Assembly: GCA_009760855.2 (NCBI GenBank)
Contig: WPIO01000005.1
Span: 1,397,001 to 1,461,000 of the forward strand
Reading direction: 5' to 3'
DNA from: Cristatella mucedo
Lineage: Eukaryota; Bryozoa; Phylactolaemata; Cristatellidae
DNA length: 64,000 nt
Under the pieces are notes generated by a model that saw only the letters and a list, made by a program, of their open reading frames with translations, made no database searches and had not been told where the DNA came from. The position numbers were made by a program, and so were the translations under genes. Shown one piece after another: positions 47,001 through 60,019 of the stretch. The stretch's first letter is position 1; every line of letters begins with the position of its first letter.

Positions 47001-48770
47001 CACGTTTAAGTCACAACGTTAATTAAGACGAATGCTTGACGCGATACCTCTTAAAAAAGCAACCATACTTTGTAGCATGATGAGCGAGTTAAAACTCTCC
47101 GAGAGTGCAAAGTCGGCAGCGATCGCGGGAACCAAGCTAACTGCGTGCACTCATGCGTGTCATTACGGCTCGCGTCAGGGTGCTCGCTGCTCGTCACTCG
47201 CCCGGACGCCGGAGTCGCTCTGTCCATCGTTGGAGCAGCGGTGCTTCCTGCTCTTCGTCGGCGTTTTTCCAGGCAGGGCCGCTCATGCCCGCCGCGCTCA
47301 CGCCCGCTCGCCGTTGTTGAAGCGAGACTGATGGCGTACCTTCTTAGTCGTTTAAAAGTCACCGCATGCCACTATTAGCCGTCGTCCTTAGTTCCAGGAG
47401 GGCGACGACGTTTAATGGCTTGACGACGACCGCTGGCCAATTCATTCGTGCGCTCTGCGGCGGGTTTGGATGCACTTATGTTGCACTAGCGGTGGCTCGC
47501 CCGAGGACCGCTGGCACGTTTATTAATGTACTCTATGGCGGGCTTGTGGATTTATGAGGCTGTAATGTAACGAACTCTTGGCCATTTATTAGGGCTTTGA
47601 GCTCCAGGTGGATGAGCTACACATCCTGACATTTGAGCCCAGTTTCGCCAGGAGGGTGAGCAGCCCGGGCGCGAGCGGTGAGCAATACACATTATGCTTG
47701 GTATGTGCGACTCAGTGGAATGTTCGGTTCTTCAGAGACTTCGCCGCGTACGGGAAGCTGGAAGGTCCTTAAAAAAGTGCTGTTAGCAAGTAGTCAGACA
47801 TCGAGCCGTCGCGTGGAATCACGCTTCCCTGAAGACGGGACATTCGGACTTGAGAAACTTGTACTGCATACCTCGTTCTATCGCATTTTCGTACAGACAT
47901 GGATGCGACTGCATAACCGTACGTTGGTATAATTATGTGGACCTCTTAGCAGTGTGCACGCCGTGAACTTGCTAAGCCACACCTACGACTGAAAAGCACG
48001 CGTGCAGCACGCACGTAAACGGCGCGGGTGGAATATCTCCGACCGTCGTGACGCACGCACCGCGTTGGCTATAGAGAAATAGCACACTCGCGCTTCAATT
48101 CCTAGAAGCCGTCGTGGATGCGGAGCGCAAGCCTTCGTAGCCTTTGGACTGAACTGTAAGGCGCGGCCGAGATGGCTCCATGCCAAAATGCAGACGCGCC
48201 CGTTCGGCTCCTTCCGATTTGTCTCCCCTACCCCCAACTCGCTCGGCAGTTTGTTCTTCTCCCGAGAAGAAGTCCGAGTACACCGTAGGTCGGGGTCGAA
48301 CGGATCGACTCGGATAAGTCTTACCGTCCGCTACTCTCTTTGCTCTCTACGAAACTCGGGTCGCTTGACTGCACGACGAGCCATTTAGCTGATTAGCATT
48401 CGGAACTGAGCGCCGCCAGACGAGGTGCTGCTGCTGCTGCTGCTGCGGCGGCGGCTCACCCTCGGTAGCGCGACGGCGCAGAAGCAGAAGGAGCGGAGCG
48501 CTCGTAGCGCTCCGCTCGGCAACAATGGTGCACTGCTCAGTGCGATACTGAGTGAGCACAGACAGACAGACAGACAGAGAGACAGACAGACAGACAGCAG
48601 CCGCTGGTCTCAGCAGACAGCACTCGGCTAGTTCATCTTAAGTAGCTGCTCGGACGAGCCCTCGCGTACGAAGGGACAACGTGCACCCGGCTCGATGGCC
48701 AAAAGGCGACAAAATGCACCCAGCGCGATGAGCAAGCTAAAAAAAAGAGGCCCGAATTTCGTCTTGCCGT
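47001..48770. other. GC-rich patch, unidentified
   Basis: Many overlapping open frames on both strands reflect high GC. Includes a short (CTG)n/(CGG)n run at 48426-48455 and (GACA)n at 48560-48598. A plus-strand 'MMSELKLSESAKSAAIAGTK' start at 47079 looks protein-like but has no exon partners. Confidence 0.35.
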
Positions 48771-49440
48771 TTATTTCTGCGGCCAATACGTCACTAGGAG
48801 TTGGCTAAAACAAAAAAAGAGAGAAAAGAATCGATGCTCCGAAGGCGCCGCCGCCGCCAAGCGACGCCTTCGGAGCTTGGACCCCACGGGTGCAGCCCGA
48901 GCAGCTTGCTGGCCTCTCCGCGCCGTAAAGCTGGACCGCTCGCGCTCCAAAGCTGCGTACTCTTCTTCGAGCTGGCCCTTCGAGCCTCTTGCGCAGACTG
49001 TCGCCTCGCGCGCACGACTGCCGGGACAGGCTGCACAGTACCGAGTGCACAGCACCTGCAGCAGCTTCGTAGGTGGCCGGCTCGGTCTGCAGGCGATAGA
49101 GAGCCACGAATTAGCGAGAGGCACTTTCTGCACTTTATTGCCGGCTCGCCATTTCGAAGAGTGGCAGCCGGCTGAATAGCCTCTTTGGTGGAAGCAGAGG
49201 GCCTTTAAGTGTCTGGGGTATCCGGCGAGCTCAGCAACCTTCGAGCTGAAGCGACTACGCGACCGCCGCCCCTGTGGATGTCGACCGGGACCAGATGCAA
49301 GTGCAACGCTTGCACAGAGGTCGCCTAGTGCGGGGTAATGCCATCCACTGAGCCGAGCATCGTCCAGCTCCAGGTCGTTCTCCTTCATTTTCACATTGCA
49401 CCGGTAGACGTTGCGTAGGGAAGCTTGCAGCTGTCGCCGT
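48771..49440 (-). CDS. Possible coiled-coil coding region, unidentified
   Basis: Minus-strand frames carry coiled-coil-like stretches: 'LQASLRNVYRCNVKMKENDL' (about 49.43 kb), 'SSKVAELAGYPRHLKAL' (about 49.24 kb) and 'GQLEEEYAALERERSSF' (about 48.95 kb). They do not share one frame, and I could not build phase-consistent exons. Could be a gene with several exons, a decayed gene, or chance in GC-rich DNA. Confidence 0.3.
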
Positions 49441-49499
49441 CACTAACCAGCGACTATTTGTACGCTGGCCAAGTTTGGAAGCAAACGTCATTCACTAAA

Positions 49500-50470
49500 G
49501 TAGAGCCCTGGGAAAGTGTTCGATGGTCTGTTACCAGCGCTCGGTTCGCGTGACGTAGCACTCTCTCTATGGCACGGCTTGATCCAAAGGTTGCGAATCT
49601 AGTTGGTCCAGGTGCCAGGTCCACTGGCGGTTTTCAATCGGTGAGAGGTTGACGAGTGCTAATAGGGCGTGGGATGCCGCACAGTCTAGGTCTCGTCCAT
49701 TTCGTAACTAATTGCTTTAAGTCGCCTCACTGACGAGGATTGTACTATGACTCAATAAAAAAAGAAATTTGTCAGGGAGAGAGAGATAGAGAGAGAATGC
49801 TCAAGCGGCTCGACCGGTGGTTAAAAGAGTTCGTGCTCGATTTCTCGATCGGCTCACAGAGCTTTCTCGACAAGCTCACAGAGCTTTTCACGCCCGATGA
49901 CTAACGTCCTTCAGGCTCTGCCTCTCCATAACGAACGTAACAGCGGCACCATTATTCGTGACCAGAGGCCGGAAGCACGTCTGCAAGTGTAAAGCATAAG
50001 CGGCAAATGTGACCAGGTAACTACGAGAAAGAGAGCGCAACGAATGTACAGCGAAAAAATAAATTAATGATTTTATCCTTGTTCCTCTTAACGAGTGCCA
50101 TTTCTCAATTTCTTAAGCCTCAAAAGTCTAGAGAATGCATACTAATCTCAGTAAGCTTTGCTTGGCTACCAGGGCAGCGATAAATTTGAAAATGACTTAT
50201 TTCTAAGCAATTTGGCCGTAGGAAACTCAGCGATGGCTAAACGTCTGTTAAATTCGAATGCTAATATTTTTTATATTAAAATACATGTGTGCACTTAATC
50301 CGACTAACTATTTTAGTGAACTGTCAAGCAAGGGCAAGCAAGCACTCCATTGAAGAGATTCGCAAAAGCATATTTTTGTAATGTCTCCATGTGATTAGGA
50401 GAAACGTTGGACAGCTCATTTCATCTCACGAGAGCTGCAATAAATCGCTGGACGGTGGACACACGCACAC
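49500..50470. other. No supported gene
   Basis: Unique sequence with a short GA run at 49777-49795; nothing else recognised. Confidence 0.4.
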
Positions 50471-50472
50471 CG

Positions 50473-50655
<183 letters not shown>

Positions 50656-50699
50656 ATGAGGACTCAGCAAGAAAAGGGCTGCACCGCGATTGGCTAGAG

Positions 50700-52330
50700 T
50701 AGGTATACCTTAGCCAGGGATGAATGGCGGTAGAAAGCTTAAACTTGCTACTGTTAATGCAGAAGATGTCAAGGGGAATAAGACGACCAATACAGCATAG
50801 GTGCAGGCCGTAGTTAAAGCTCCGCGTATTGAAATCAGGAAGCCAGGCGCAGAAGCTTGAGAAGCCAGAGATCGTGATTGTGCACGAGTATACGCAAATG
50901 GCTGCTGTTAACGTACCGGGTGTCTGGCACCTTGGCCTTGACTGACGGCGTAAGGAACAAAGTAGACTTTCTTCTTGAGCCCATTATAGCCAATGTTGGG
51001 CATGGGATTGCTATATTTTGCTTTGTGACTGTGCAAACTACAGAGTTTACAGACTGCTGCTCTGAGGATGGACCAGCTGTTTCCCTTCACTGCGAGCATA
51101 CAACAGACGGTGTCTGAACTAGGAATAATGTGATTGTTGCCAACTCCTCACATTCACGATGCCTAATTATTTCTGTGGCAATATGCAATGCTGTGACATG
51201 GCCATGCCTCGAATGCCACTTTTTTTAAGCCGACGAGGAGGACCACTTGGCTATCTCGCGAGATCCACGCTTCCGGGATCACTCCTCTTTGCGTGTCAGT
51301 TTATTTGGCCATGCTCATTGTTTGCGACTGTCACCAGTCCACGCTATACGCCAGACGAGTGAGATATTGAGATTAGGCAACGTTTAGTGTTGTGAGAAAA
51401 AATGCTTTATGGCACATGCTACTGCTTTATGACCAATGAGAGCACTGCTCATCCGACTCCCTAGTTCTACGTGTCCACGACAACTCCTCTTTACGTTTTT
51501 ACCGACTAGGGAAAGCTCCTTATTCTGCATAGTATAACGTCGGCGTGGCTAATTTGGCGATGGTGGCTTGGCAAATGCTCTCACAAGACTGTGAACGCTG
51601 GACGTTTTATGTCATATCTCACAGACAATTCATTTGCCTCAAAGGCTGGCAAGGCTGGTCTGCTGAGACAATACCAGTAGTAAACCTGAAAGGTTTCACT
51701 CGCAATCGCACGAACAACGGTATAGCCAGGTGTGCTACGGTACAGAGAGGTCTGTTCCACCTTGCTTTTTGTGCATAATCTCGCTCTGAATTGTAGTCAT
51801 TTCAGGAATCCATTTACATGGAGCTGAAACTAAAGGAAACTAAAGGCCTTTCTCCATGCACAACTCGAAGACAGGTCGACGCATCCGGGAATGCGTTGAA
51901 GCAAATCTCATTTCTGCGAGAGCGTCATTGGTGACGAAGACGAAGGCAATACGGCTTCTAGGACAGTTGTGAAGGAGGCGCATGAAAGTACTAATATCCT
52001 AGGTAATCCTGCTAACAAGGTAGCAAAACCGACCGTTGACACCCATCATAAAAAAAAGCATACTTGGTTGCGTTAAGTTTTATATTATTCCGGCGGCGGA
52101 CGGCCTTAATTTAAGAAGGCTACGTGATACTTCCTGTGTCCCAGATCAGCCAAATTATCACTGCCAAGATATTTATTATTTGAGGCTTCTGAATTATACA
52201 GGTAAGGAGTCGGTTACACTGTCTACCCCGCGTATAAGACTATCGGATGTTGGAATACTCCGCTTATAAGAATATCAGCTCTGCGTCCCAGATTTTGTTA
52301 ATATCAGTCTCACTCCGCACAGGGAAATAC
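50700..52330. other. No supported gene; possible decayed element
   Basis: Short plus-strand frames (50878-51117, 51159-51362, 51545-51778) follow one another but share no recognisable motif. Confidence 0.3.
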
Positions 52331-52334
52331 TTCG

Positions 52335-52394
52335 CATATAAGAATGCCTATTTGCTGGCCCGAGCGTATTCTAACGACCTGAGTCGACTGTAAT
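52335..52394 (-). mobile_element. Possible pogo/Tigger-like terminal sequence
   Basis: The minus strand reads TA then 'cagtcgactcaggtcgtta', resembling a pogo/Tigger-type end next to a TA target. The matching opposite end was not found. Confidence 0.25.
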
Positions 52395-52664
52395 AAACAG
52401 TCCAGCTTGCAAGCTTTGGGCCAGGCAGCACCGGTGCTCTAGACCTCGGGTAAGGCGTCTGAAGGCACGCCGGGCCACGCACGAGAGTGTTCGTTCACCG
52501 CGACAGGTACTAGAGGCAGGTAACCCACCGCGCCTGCGAAACGGATTTGTCTAGGCTACGCATGTGGATTTGCTATCTAAATTTATGGGCGCTCTTCACT
52601 GTTACCGCTCGCTCTAGCACTGTCGGCGTACCTCCGGGCGGCGGTGCCGCAACTACATTCAAGT

Positions 52665-52760
52665 CATAATGATAATAATAATCATAATAATACACTTGAT
52701 AAAGCGCCCTCAGAGAACTCCGTCTCTTTCTTGGCGCTTTAAATTTGCTGAGCCGCGATT
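52665..52760 (-). mobile_element. LINE-B 3' tail fragment
   Basis: ATA-rich end, then 'aaagcgccctcagagaactc' and 'ggcgctttaaatttgctg', the LINE-B 3' terminus. Confidence 0.65.
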
Positions 52761-52779
52761 ACGAGGCTCGAGGGCTTCG

Positions 52780-54040
52780 GCGGCATTCGTCGTCGGGCTT
52801 CGGCGCAGACGAGCACCCTCGCGAGTGCTTGCGGTTGCGACCTAGTTCTGCCCGGAAGTGGAAGCTGCCACACCAGTTTGCACCGACATTTTATTACTGC
52901 TAGTATTAATATCGTCACTATTGACTGTCAGCGATCGCAGCATTGGCGAAACATCCTGACGAAAAACAAGCGGGCCGTGAACAGGAAGCTTGGCTGGCTG
53001 CGAGCACTTGCTTGCTGGAGTTTTTCAGCTTACAGACTATATAGCGGTCGTATAGCGGGTGCACTTTGGTGCCGGCTCGAGCAGCTGGAGCAATTGCGGC
53101 CGCTCTCGAAGATTTTGAGGCCGCTGGCCACGTGACAGCGCCGCGTGTGGCGGCGGCGCCGCCGCAGGCGTGGCGCCCGGCGCGCAGAGAAGGCTACGCA
53201 GGCAGCAGCGCGAGGCTTTAGAAGCCACGTGCTACCGAGGAGTCGATTCAGTGGCCAGAAGCAGGCCTCATGCCGCGGCTCTTTCTCGAGCGTCCAACTC
53301 GGAGCTCGGCGCTCAAGGCGGGATGGAAGAATGGGGGCGGCGTCCCAGCAGCAGAATGCCTTGAGCGCTCCTCGCTTACGCCTGGAGGCCCCCCACCCAC
53401 CCCCCAGTGCTCGTAGGAAAGACCGGAAGCTGTCCGGCGCCACACAGCGAGCTGCTCGGCAGTCCTCCTGCTTTTTCGTTCAAATCGTCCACGACGAAAT
53501 GCGGCAGTCGCTTTAGAAAAATAATGGTCGCTGTTTTGATGAGAAAACATTTAGGAAAAATAATGGTCACTGCTCTGCGGAGAAAATCGGAGCTCCCACG
53601 GCAAAGGAAGGCTCCTGGAAGGGTTCCTGCAGCTCAGTCTAATAGAAATCTGTTCGCCTGACGTTTGGAGAGCCTGTAGCTGTGCACCGAAGGCACAGCC
53701 GTTGGCGAGTCTTGCCATACGATTAGAAAGTAGGAGTTCGGATGTGGGGGAGTCTGAAGGGCCACTAACCTACAGCCGGTGCATTGATGCCTTATCTAAA
53801 AAGGAAACTGGTTGCTGCAGAAACGGAAGAACTCTGGAGAAACGCTGCGACGCTCCTCATTCGTACTGATGCCACGCTGTGCATGAATACTGTGATGAAA
53901 GCCAGTGAGGTAGCGAAACGAATGTGCTGACAGATCCACATCCATCTGCCTTGGGATGGCCTGCGTTTCCTCGAAACGCATGCTGTGACTTAGACCCAAA
54001 CAGCCACTGCCTCCAATGCTTCCACCCAGTTCTCTCTCTT
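52780..54040. other. Partly GC-rich, no supported gene
   Basis: GC-rich with overlapping open frames at 53.0-53.5 kb. A 37-bp unit is duplicated at about 53512-53585 ('aaaaataatggtc' in both). Confidence 0.4.
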
Positions 54041-54045
54041 TCTCT

Positions 54046-54185
54046 CTTTTTTATTTTGCCCCCTCTCTCTCTCTCTCTCTTCCCCCTCATTTTCTCTCTC
54101 TCTCTCTCTCTCTCTCTCCCCCCCTCTCTCTCTCTCTCTCTCCCTCTCTCTCCCCCTCATTTTCTCTCTCTCTCTCTCTCTCTCT

Positions 54186-54226
<41 letters not shown>
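54046..54226. repeat. (CT)n microsatellite with C runs
   Basis: CT runs separated by 'ccccctcattttctct' units, giving a roughly 70-bp higher-order period. Confidence 0.95.
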
Positions 54227-54227
<1 letters not shown>

Positions 54228-54229
54228 CA

Positions 54230-55280
54230 GCAGCGATTGGCTGGCGATTGCCAAGCTGCTAAGTCTTGTGAGTGCAAACTTGTAGGTGCTCAGGTGAGCC
54301 AGCGACACCAGGAGCCGAGCGATCCGTGCTCGGCTGCAGCCGTGACAGCACCTGCACTAGCAGGACGCTGCTGACGTTTGCTGCTAGCGAAATAAGCTGC
54401 TGTTAAGCCTGAGGCAAATGGCTACAACCCTAGACCCCACTTCCCACCCAGCAGGTGGCTGGACCCGAGCTGGCAGCCCACCCACACACCACACGAGCCT
54501 CGGCTGAGCCGGTAATCCCCTTAGACCTGCTTAGACTAATTGCGGATTTTGACTCGTTTCGATAAGGCTTGTTGACTTGTTGGTCATTTTGCCCAAATAC
54601 ATTCAAGAGCAGTTTGTCCATTCGGGCGTCCGAGTTCGTCGGTCATCGATAATGAGCTGAGCCAGTCGATTATGCCAGTAAGTGGGAATCTAAAGCCAAG
54701 TCATTAAGGCCAGTGTCAAGTGCCCTTAGTGCGCTGGTAGTCTCTGTAGCTCAATCAGTATTCCGCTGGAGGCAGGGCAGCAGTCTCCCGACGTCGTCCA
54801 ATCGTTCTCACTAGAGGTAAATTGTATCGCCACTCAGTCTCAAGCCAGATGGTCTCTGGTCGATGTGTAGTCTGAAATTATGATCTAACAGCCAGATATC
54901 TGATCGGCTGCTTTGCTTCTTGCTAGCAGTCTTAGCTACTTCTTGCTGCGACCCGAAATAGGTCTAGCGGATTCGGAGTGGAACTGCAGCTCCAAGTGTG
55001 CTGCACTTGTTTTCGGTACTCGCTTTAAAGTACAGAGCTGTGATAATCCTTTCTTGAGGCTGAGGCTTCAGCTCTGTACGTGGTAACGAGCTGATGAGCT
55101 CGGTACAGTAAGATAGGTAGCTCAGGTCGAACATCTAACCGTGGCCCATGCTGCACAAGATATTCGTTGAATAGCTAGCTTGCTTTCACATTTGGGCATC
55201 ATCAGCCTGACGAGCAGACCGCTTTGCTTCTGTTTTGTGATTATCGAAACTGCACCGACAACGATCAATGGTAAATAAAT
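54230..55280. other. No supported gene
   Basis: Contains an inverted repeat with 11-bp arms (55030-55040 and 55069-55079, 'gtacagagctg'). Confidence 0.5.
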
Positions 55281-55283
55281 AAA

Positions 55284-55440
55284 TACAAGCTGATTCAACA
55301 GCCTCTTTTTGTATAGCGACAGAAGAGCCTTGACGTCTATCACCACCTCTTGCAGCAGCGATAAAGGATCGCCCACCACAGGATTTGAACCCACGACCTC
55401 GGGGCCGAGGTCGTGAAAAGCAACAGCCTTAACGGTAGGA
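55284..55440 (-). mobile_element. SINE-A copy
   Basis: Near-consensus: tail 'agctgattcaacagcctctt', B box 'gatttgaacccacgacctc', head 'gtcgtgaaaagcaacagcct' (plus-strand readings). Confidence 0.88.
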
Positions 55441-55794
55441 TTAGTACCCGTCGAAGGCTGAACGTTAACCAGGGAACTGCTCACACGCGACGGCATCTAA
55501 AGTGGTACAGTTGAGCCGACTAGAAAACCTTTGCTGCACTGCAGTGGAGCAGTGCAGCAAAGTGGACTTGGCACGTTGGCTATCCGACCAGCTCCTGTCT
55601 TAATCCACGCTAGGCAGCGCTACAATCAAGAATATTACCCCATAGCTCAGGGACTAGTAGGGGGCACAATCGCAATCAGCATCCAAACTGGAGCTCCAAA
55701 TTCTGTTAGTATTTTGCTCTGTCAGTTGCAGCTTATTCCAGCAGCCAAGCAGCAGCAGCAGACTTTAACTGGTTGCGCCGCAGGATTGGCGAGC

Positions 55795-55960
55795 CGTGAT
55801 GGCACACTAGGTAACACGGTTGCTTTCACAACCTCTGTCCCGAGGTCGAGAGTTCGATTCCTGCGGTGGGCGATTCTTTGTTGCCACTGCAAGCGGTGAT
55901 GATAGCCGTCAAGGCTCTTCTGTCGCTATACAAAAAGAAGCTGTTTAAGGAGCTGAGATT
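55795..55960 (+). mobile_element. SINE-A copy
   Basis: Complete, opposite in orientation to the copy 350 bp upstream: 'ggcacactaggtaacacggt' head, 'agttcgattcctgcggtggg' B box, 'gatagccgtcaaggctcttc' body. Confidence 0.88.
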
Positions 55961-56144
55961 GCAGTGGATACTTCTTATCGGTGACGCAATTGCCTGTCTC
56001 CTTTCATTCCTGGGCACTGCCAGGGGCTGCTAGAAACGACACACTGCCGACATGCCAGTGAAGCTGGCCATCGTCCATATTCAAGCACCTCGTTATATGA
56101 CGACACACTGTAACCATCTGAAGATCTTCATCCAGCACTGCACC

Positions 56145-56181
56145 CAGCTGGAGCTGCAGCTCGTGGCTGCAGCTCCAGCTG
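56145..56181. repeat. Perfect hairpin, 16-bp arms, 5-nt loop
   Basis: Arm 'cagctggagctgcagc', loop 'tcgtg', then the exact reverse complement. A similar hairpin with 14-bp arms and a 6-nt loop is at 55529-55562. Confidence 0.95.
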
Positions 56182-56199
56182 CACCTGCTGGAGCTGCAG

Positions 56200-59100
56200 A
56201 GCTCAGCGACCCACAGCGCCCACCCGAAAGGTGGCCCGACGGTGGATTCGGACTTCCGTCTGCCCTAGTGGTGGCAGTAGCCGGCAGTGGCAGCAGCGCC
56301 TGTGGCAATCATCCAGAGCAAAGCCAACCTTAGCCCCGAGCTCTGTCATAAATGTGCCATGCCCAATCTTGGCTGGCATCGTGCCACAGTTTATTGGAAT
56401 GCCTCTCTCAGGAGGGTCATTGGAAAGGGCAGCCCCGAGCTGTGGCTCGTGCCTGCCTGCCCGACTGGCTGCAGAAGGCTTTGGTGCCACCGAATGCCCC
56501 CCCCCTGCTCGGCCAAACCGTAGATGCACCAGTGTCTGAAGCGATCGAGTGCATGGGCTTCGGCTGCACGGATGCGAACTACAAGGGCGATGCTGCCCCC
56601 CACCGGAAGGATGGCCACTTACGATGCAACGACGAGCCGACAGAGAGCTGCTGCACCACGGTGCCGGGCCAAGCGGCCGCCAGAGGGCGCTGCACGATGT
56701 GGCTGTTTGCACGAGCAACTGTGCTGCTACGTGCCCGGACGGGGCATTTCCCGTGGACTGCCCGACCGAAACTGCCAGCCAAGGCAGTGCCAGCCAAGTT
56801 ACTGTCTCGCGCTGATGCAATCACATCACACACAGGCCGCTAAGCCTGCCAGGATGGCCTGGAGGCCTGTGCTTCTCCTCCTTGCGTAGGAGGAAGCCAG
56901 CCAGTGCCCCAGCTGTGCTGCCAGTGTCCCAGCTGCGCTGCTGCCGAAGCCGAGCGCAAAGGGCGGCCCTGCGCAGAGCGAAGCCTCTCGCTCAGCCGTG
57001 TTTACGCTGGCATTTACTCTTGCATTCTGCTATCGCCAGGCACCTACATATGCAACAGCATCAGCAGCAGCAACAGCACGGTGTCGCACGTGGGACCTGC
57101 AGCCTAGCTCAGAGGTGTGTCGATGCAAGTTTTAAGCCATCACGTTATCAAGGGCAGCGCAGAGACAACAGGTAGTGATGCAACGAATGCTACGGTGTTG
57201 AGAGGTCACTGCACAGCAGTGCTGACGACATGGCAGGGCAGTGTGTGCAGCGCCCGGTTTTCACACAGCTCACGCGCAGCTTAAAGCTAGAACGAATTGA
57301 GAATTACCGAATGCATCGTGGCAGCATAAACATCGCAGGCTATTCTGAGGTTCGTGATCGGAAGTTGCCGCTGGCTCGGTGAAGTGCTGCTGCTTCGGTT
57401 TAATCGTGAGCAGCGGAGGCTCTCCAGTCACGGAGTCACATGGCTACCATGGCAAGTCTCTGGCTCTGGCAAGTCTCTGGCTCTGCTCTGCTCCAGGCTT
57501 GCGAGGACCTGCCACGCTTGAGCTCTGCCGTAAAGAAAGAGGATGCAGCTGCCTTTTGATGAAGCCGAGCAGACGAGGTCGTCGGACAGACGATTGGTTT
57601 CTCCTTGACTATGCACACGACAGGCTGCACAGTCTCGGCTGGCATCTAAGCGATGCTCTCATCATTCCTCTGTCGCTCGTCGCAGTGTCACGACTGGGGT
57701 GCGTTGCAGTGCGAGCGTGCGACTGCTCGAGCGCTAAGGAAGCTGCCCAAGGATGCGTGGCAAATCTGCTGCTCTTTGTTCCGAGGTGGCACCGGGAGCG
57801 ATGCACGTCTAGTGGGACGTTCGCTACTCTGCACCTCCCGGATACCCAACGGTGGCGAGGCCATCGAAATTGCACGACTCCTACTTGGCCAATAGCATTC
57901 GCGTGACAGTGACAAGTTGCGCAGCGAACGGCGGCTTGCTAGCCTGGCAGCAGGCTTGCCGAATGCTAAGGTGCTGTTTTTCACCTGGATTATGTTTGAC
58001 CACTGAGGGTAGGGGAGGTGTGGATACTCTGGATATAGATTTCTGCAACCTCCGAGGGTTCCGGTCGTTGCTTCTTCGGCTCGCTGTCTTTTCGGCATCC
58101 GTGCATCTGAGTACTAGCGATGGTATTTCCCTCGGCATCTTGGCGACAAGCACGGATGCGGCACGTCGACTTCGGCTCAGGGGTAGAGGGGAGTTCCATC
58201 TTTGCTACAGCAGTTAAGCTTTTCTCTTGTCGACACGATCGCGGGTCGCACGCCGGCCATGGCCCTGCCTGTATTGGGGATGCCTCGGCTGGGCTGAGCT
58301 GACCCCGGACGCATTGTTCCCAGCTGTAGCACGGCAGGCCTCCCCAGCCAAGGAGGCAAAGGGCACATCAAAGCGACTGGCTACAGCCCGGCGTCGAGCT
58401 TCGCTGTGCACAGTCAAGCGACAGACCTCGTCTCTGCAGAGGCCTGCAGAGGCGGGCCTGCAGATGTCCACGGTTTCCTATCGACTCTGGCTGTCGTTAA
58501 GTCGTTAGGATGACCATTGTGCTCGCCAAGGCCGAAATAAAGGGCTTTTGTGCCGGCCGATCACGTGGCCTGGCTGCCAACAAGGCCGGCCAGTGGCAGC
58601 CGACACTTAGTTGCACCTGGAAACAGCTGCGTCTAATGTGGTCTGTATATTATTGTCTCAATTTAAGTGACCACACGTAGAGGTGCCGACCGTGCGGCTC
58701 GCGAAAGCCAGAAGCTGCAGGACTTTTGATTAGACAGTGTCAATTGTGTGGTGGCTTCGAGTCAGACACCGAGGAGCCGCCGGTGGACCTCAGTGCTGCC
58801 ACGCCCACTTCTATGATGTCGTATAAAACTTATGCCAACTTATCATCAACTGGGCGAGCCGGCAGCCGAAGCATTCAGCGGAGGCCGAAGCACTCAGTGG
58901 CCGCCAGCAAGGCACCAAAGCTGCAAGCATCGCCGAAGCAGCCAGCAGCGAGCAGCCATCACAGGACGATTGCCTTTGTCCATGCAGCTGCCCATTGCTG
59001 CCTGGTCCATGGAAGAGCAGGGCTTAGAGTGAGAGAGGAGAGTGTCTGGGGTAGAGGCCGGCTGCTCGATTGCAAGACCGAATGCTTGCCTCGTGCGACA

Positions 59101-59640
59101 CGTAGGTCATCGGCAAGGAGTGTTGCTGCTGCATGCACTAACTGCTGACTAACTGTAACTGCTGACAGGAAAACAAAGATGCTCCGAGCAGGAATGTACC
59201 GGTGCGAATGGGGAATGGCGGTGGTGGTGGTAGTGGTGGCGGTGGTGGTGTAGCGGCTACTTGATGGAATGCAGTAGCTGGTCACTGCATTTGGATCCGC
59301 CAAGCCAGAAGCCTATGCTGGGCTGCCTGCCTCCATACTCTGCTGATCATCGAGGAGTCAGCACAAGCATGCAGTCTGCTGTCCGAGCATGGGCAGAAGG
59401 CAGAGGGCTCGAACATTACCAGCTGGCTGCTGTTTGCTCTACGTACAAGCTGCTTGGCAATCTCATGCCTCAGCCCAGAGGCCTTAGCGGCTCTTCTGCG
59501 CCGGCAGAGGCATAGGTTCGGATAAAATGAAGATTCCCACTTTGACTGCGAGTCACTGCATGCTTGGTCTGAGGAGCAGTGCGCCGCTGTGTTGTGTGAT
59601 GAGCTTTGAGGTTTTTGAGTGCTCACCTACGGTCGAGAAT
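56200..59640. other. GC-rich, CTG/CAG-rich region without supported gene
   Basis: Dense overlapping open frames on both strands, with some cysteine-rich stretches on the plus strand (about 56.5-56.8 kb). No splice-consistent gene could be built. A GGT-rich run lies at 59216-59252. Confidence 0.35.
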
Positions 59641-59764
59641 TTCAATATCGTCAGGACCACTTAGAGTGTGCGCTTCGGGAGTGAAATCGAATCTCCGATA
59701 AACTCATTGGAGCTGCCGGTACAGCGGTGCATTGCATTAATAGACAGCTGCATACATAAAAATA

Positions 59765-59922
59765 CAATTCATTGTTATAGCTCCCTAAGTGAATTTCATC
59801 TCTATTCAGATGCTTTACATATGTCACAGGACTCGAGCCCACGACCTAGGTCATCACATGCCTTCACCTTGACCTTGGTCATTCATAGGCAAGCACGTTA
59901 ACCACTGGGCCAAGACAGTGCA
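59765..59922 (-). mobile_element. SINE-B copy
   Basis: Tail 'tagctccctaagtgaatttc', body 'cagatgctttacatatgtca', B box 'gactcgagcccacgacc', and a head with an insertion (plus-strand readings of a minus copy). Confidence 0.8.
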
Positions 59923-60019
59923 GATTAAGCACATGCAGAACTTTATGAATTATGCTGGCCAAGCCCGCTTTAAGGATTAGGTTTTCCAACACTGTCAAAC
60001 ATTATGCTTACTCATAACC

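Noticed and set aside
56203..56843. Large overlapping open frames, some cysteine-rich
   Set aside because: All six frames are fairly open because the region is GC-rich; no splice structure or recognisable domain.
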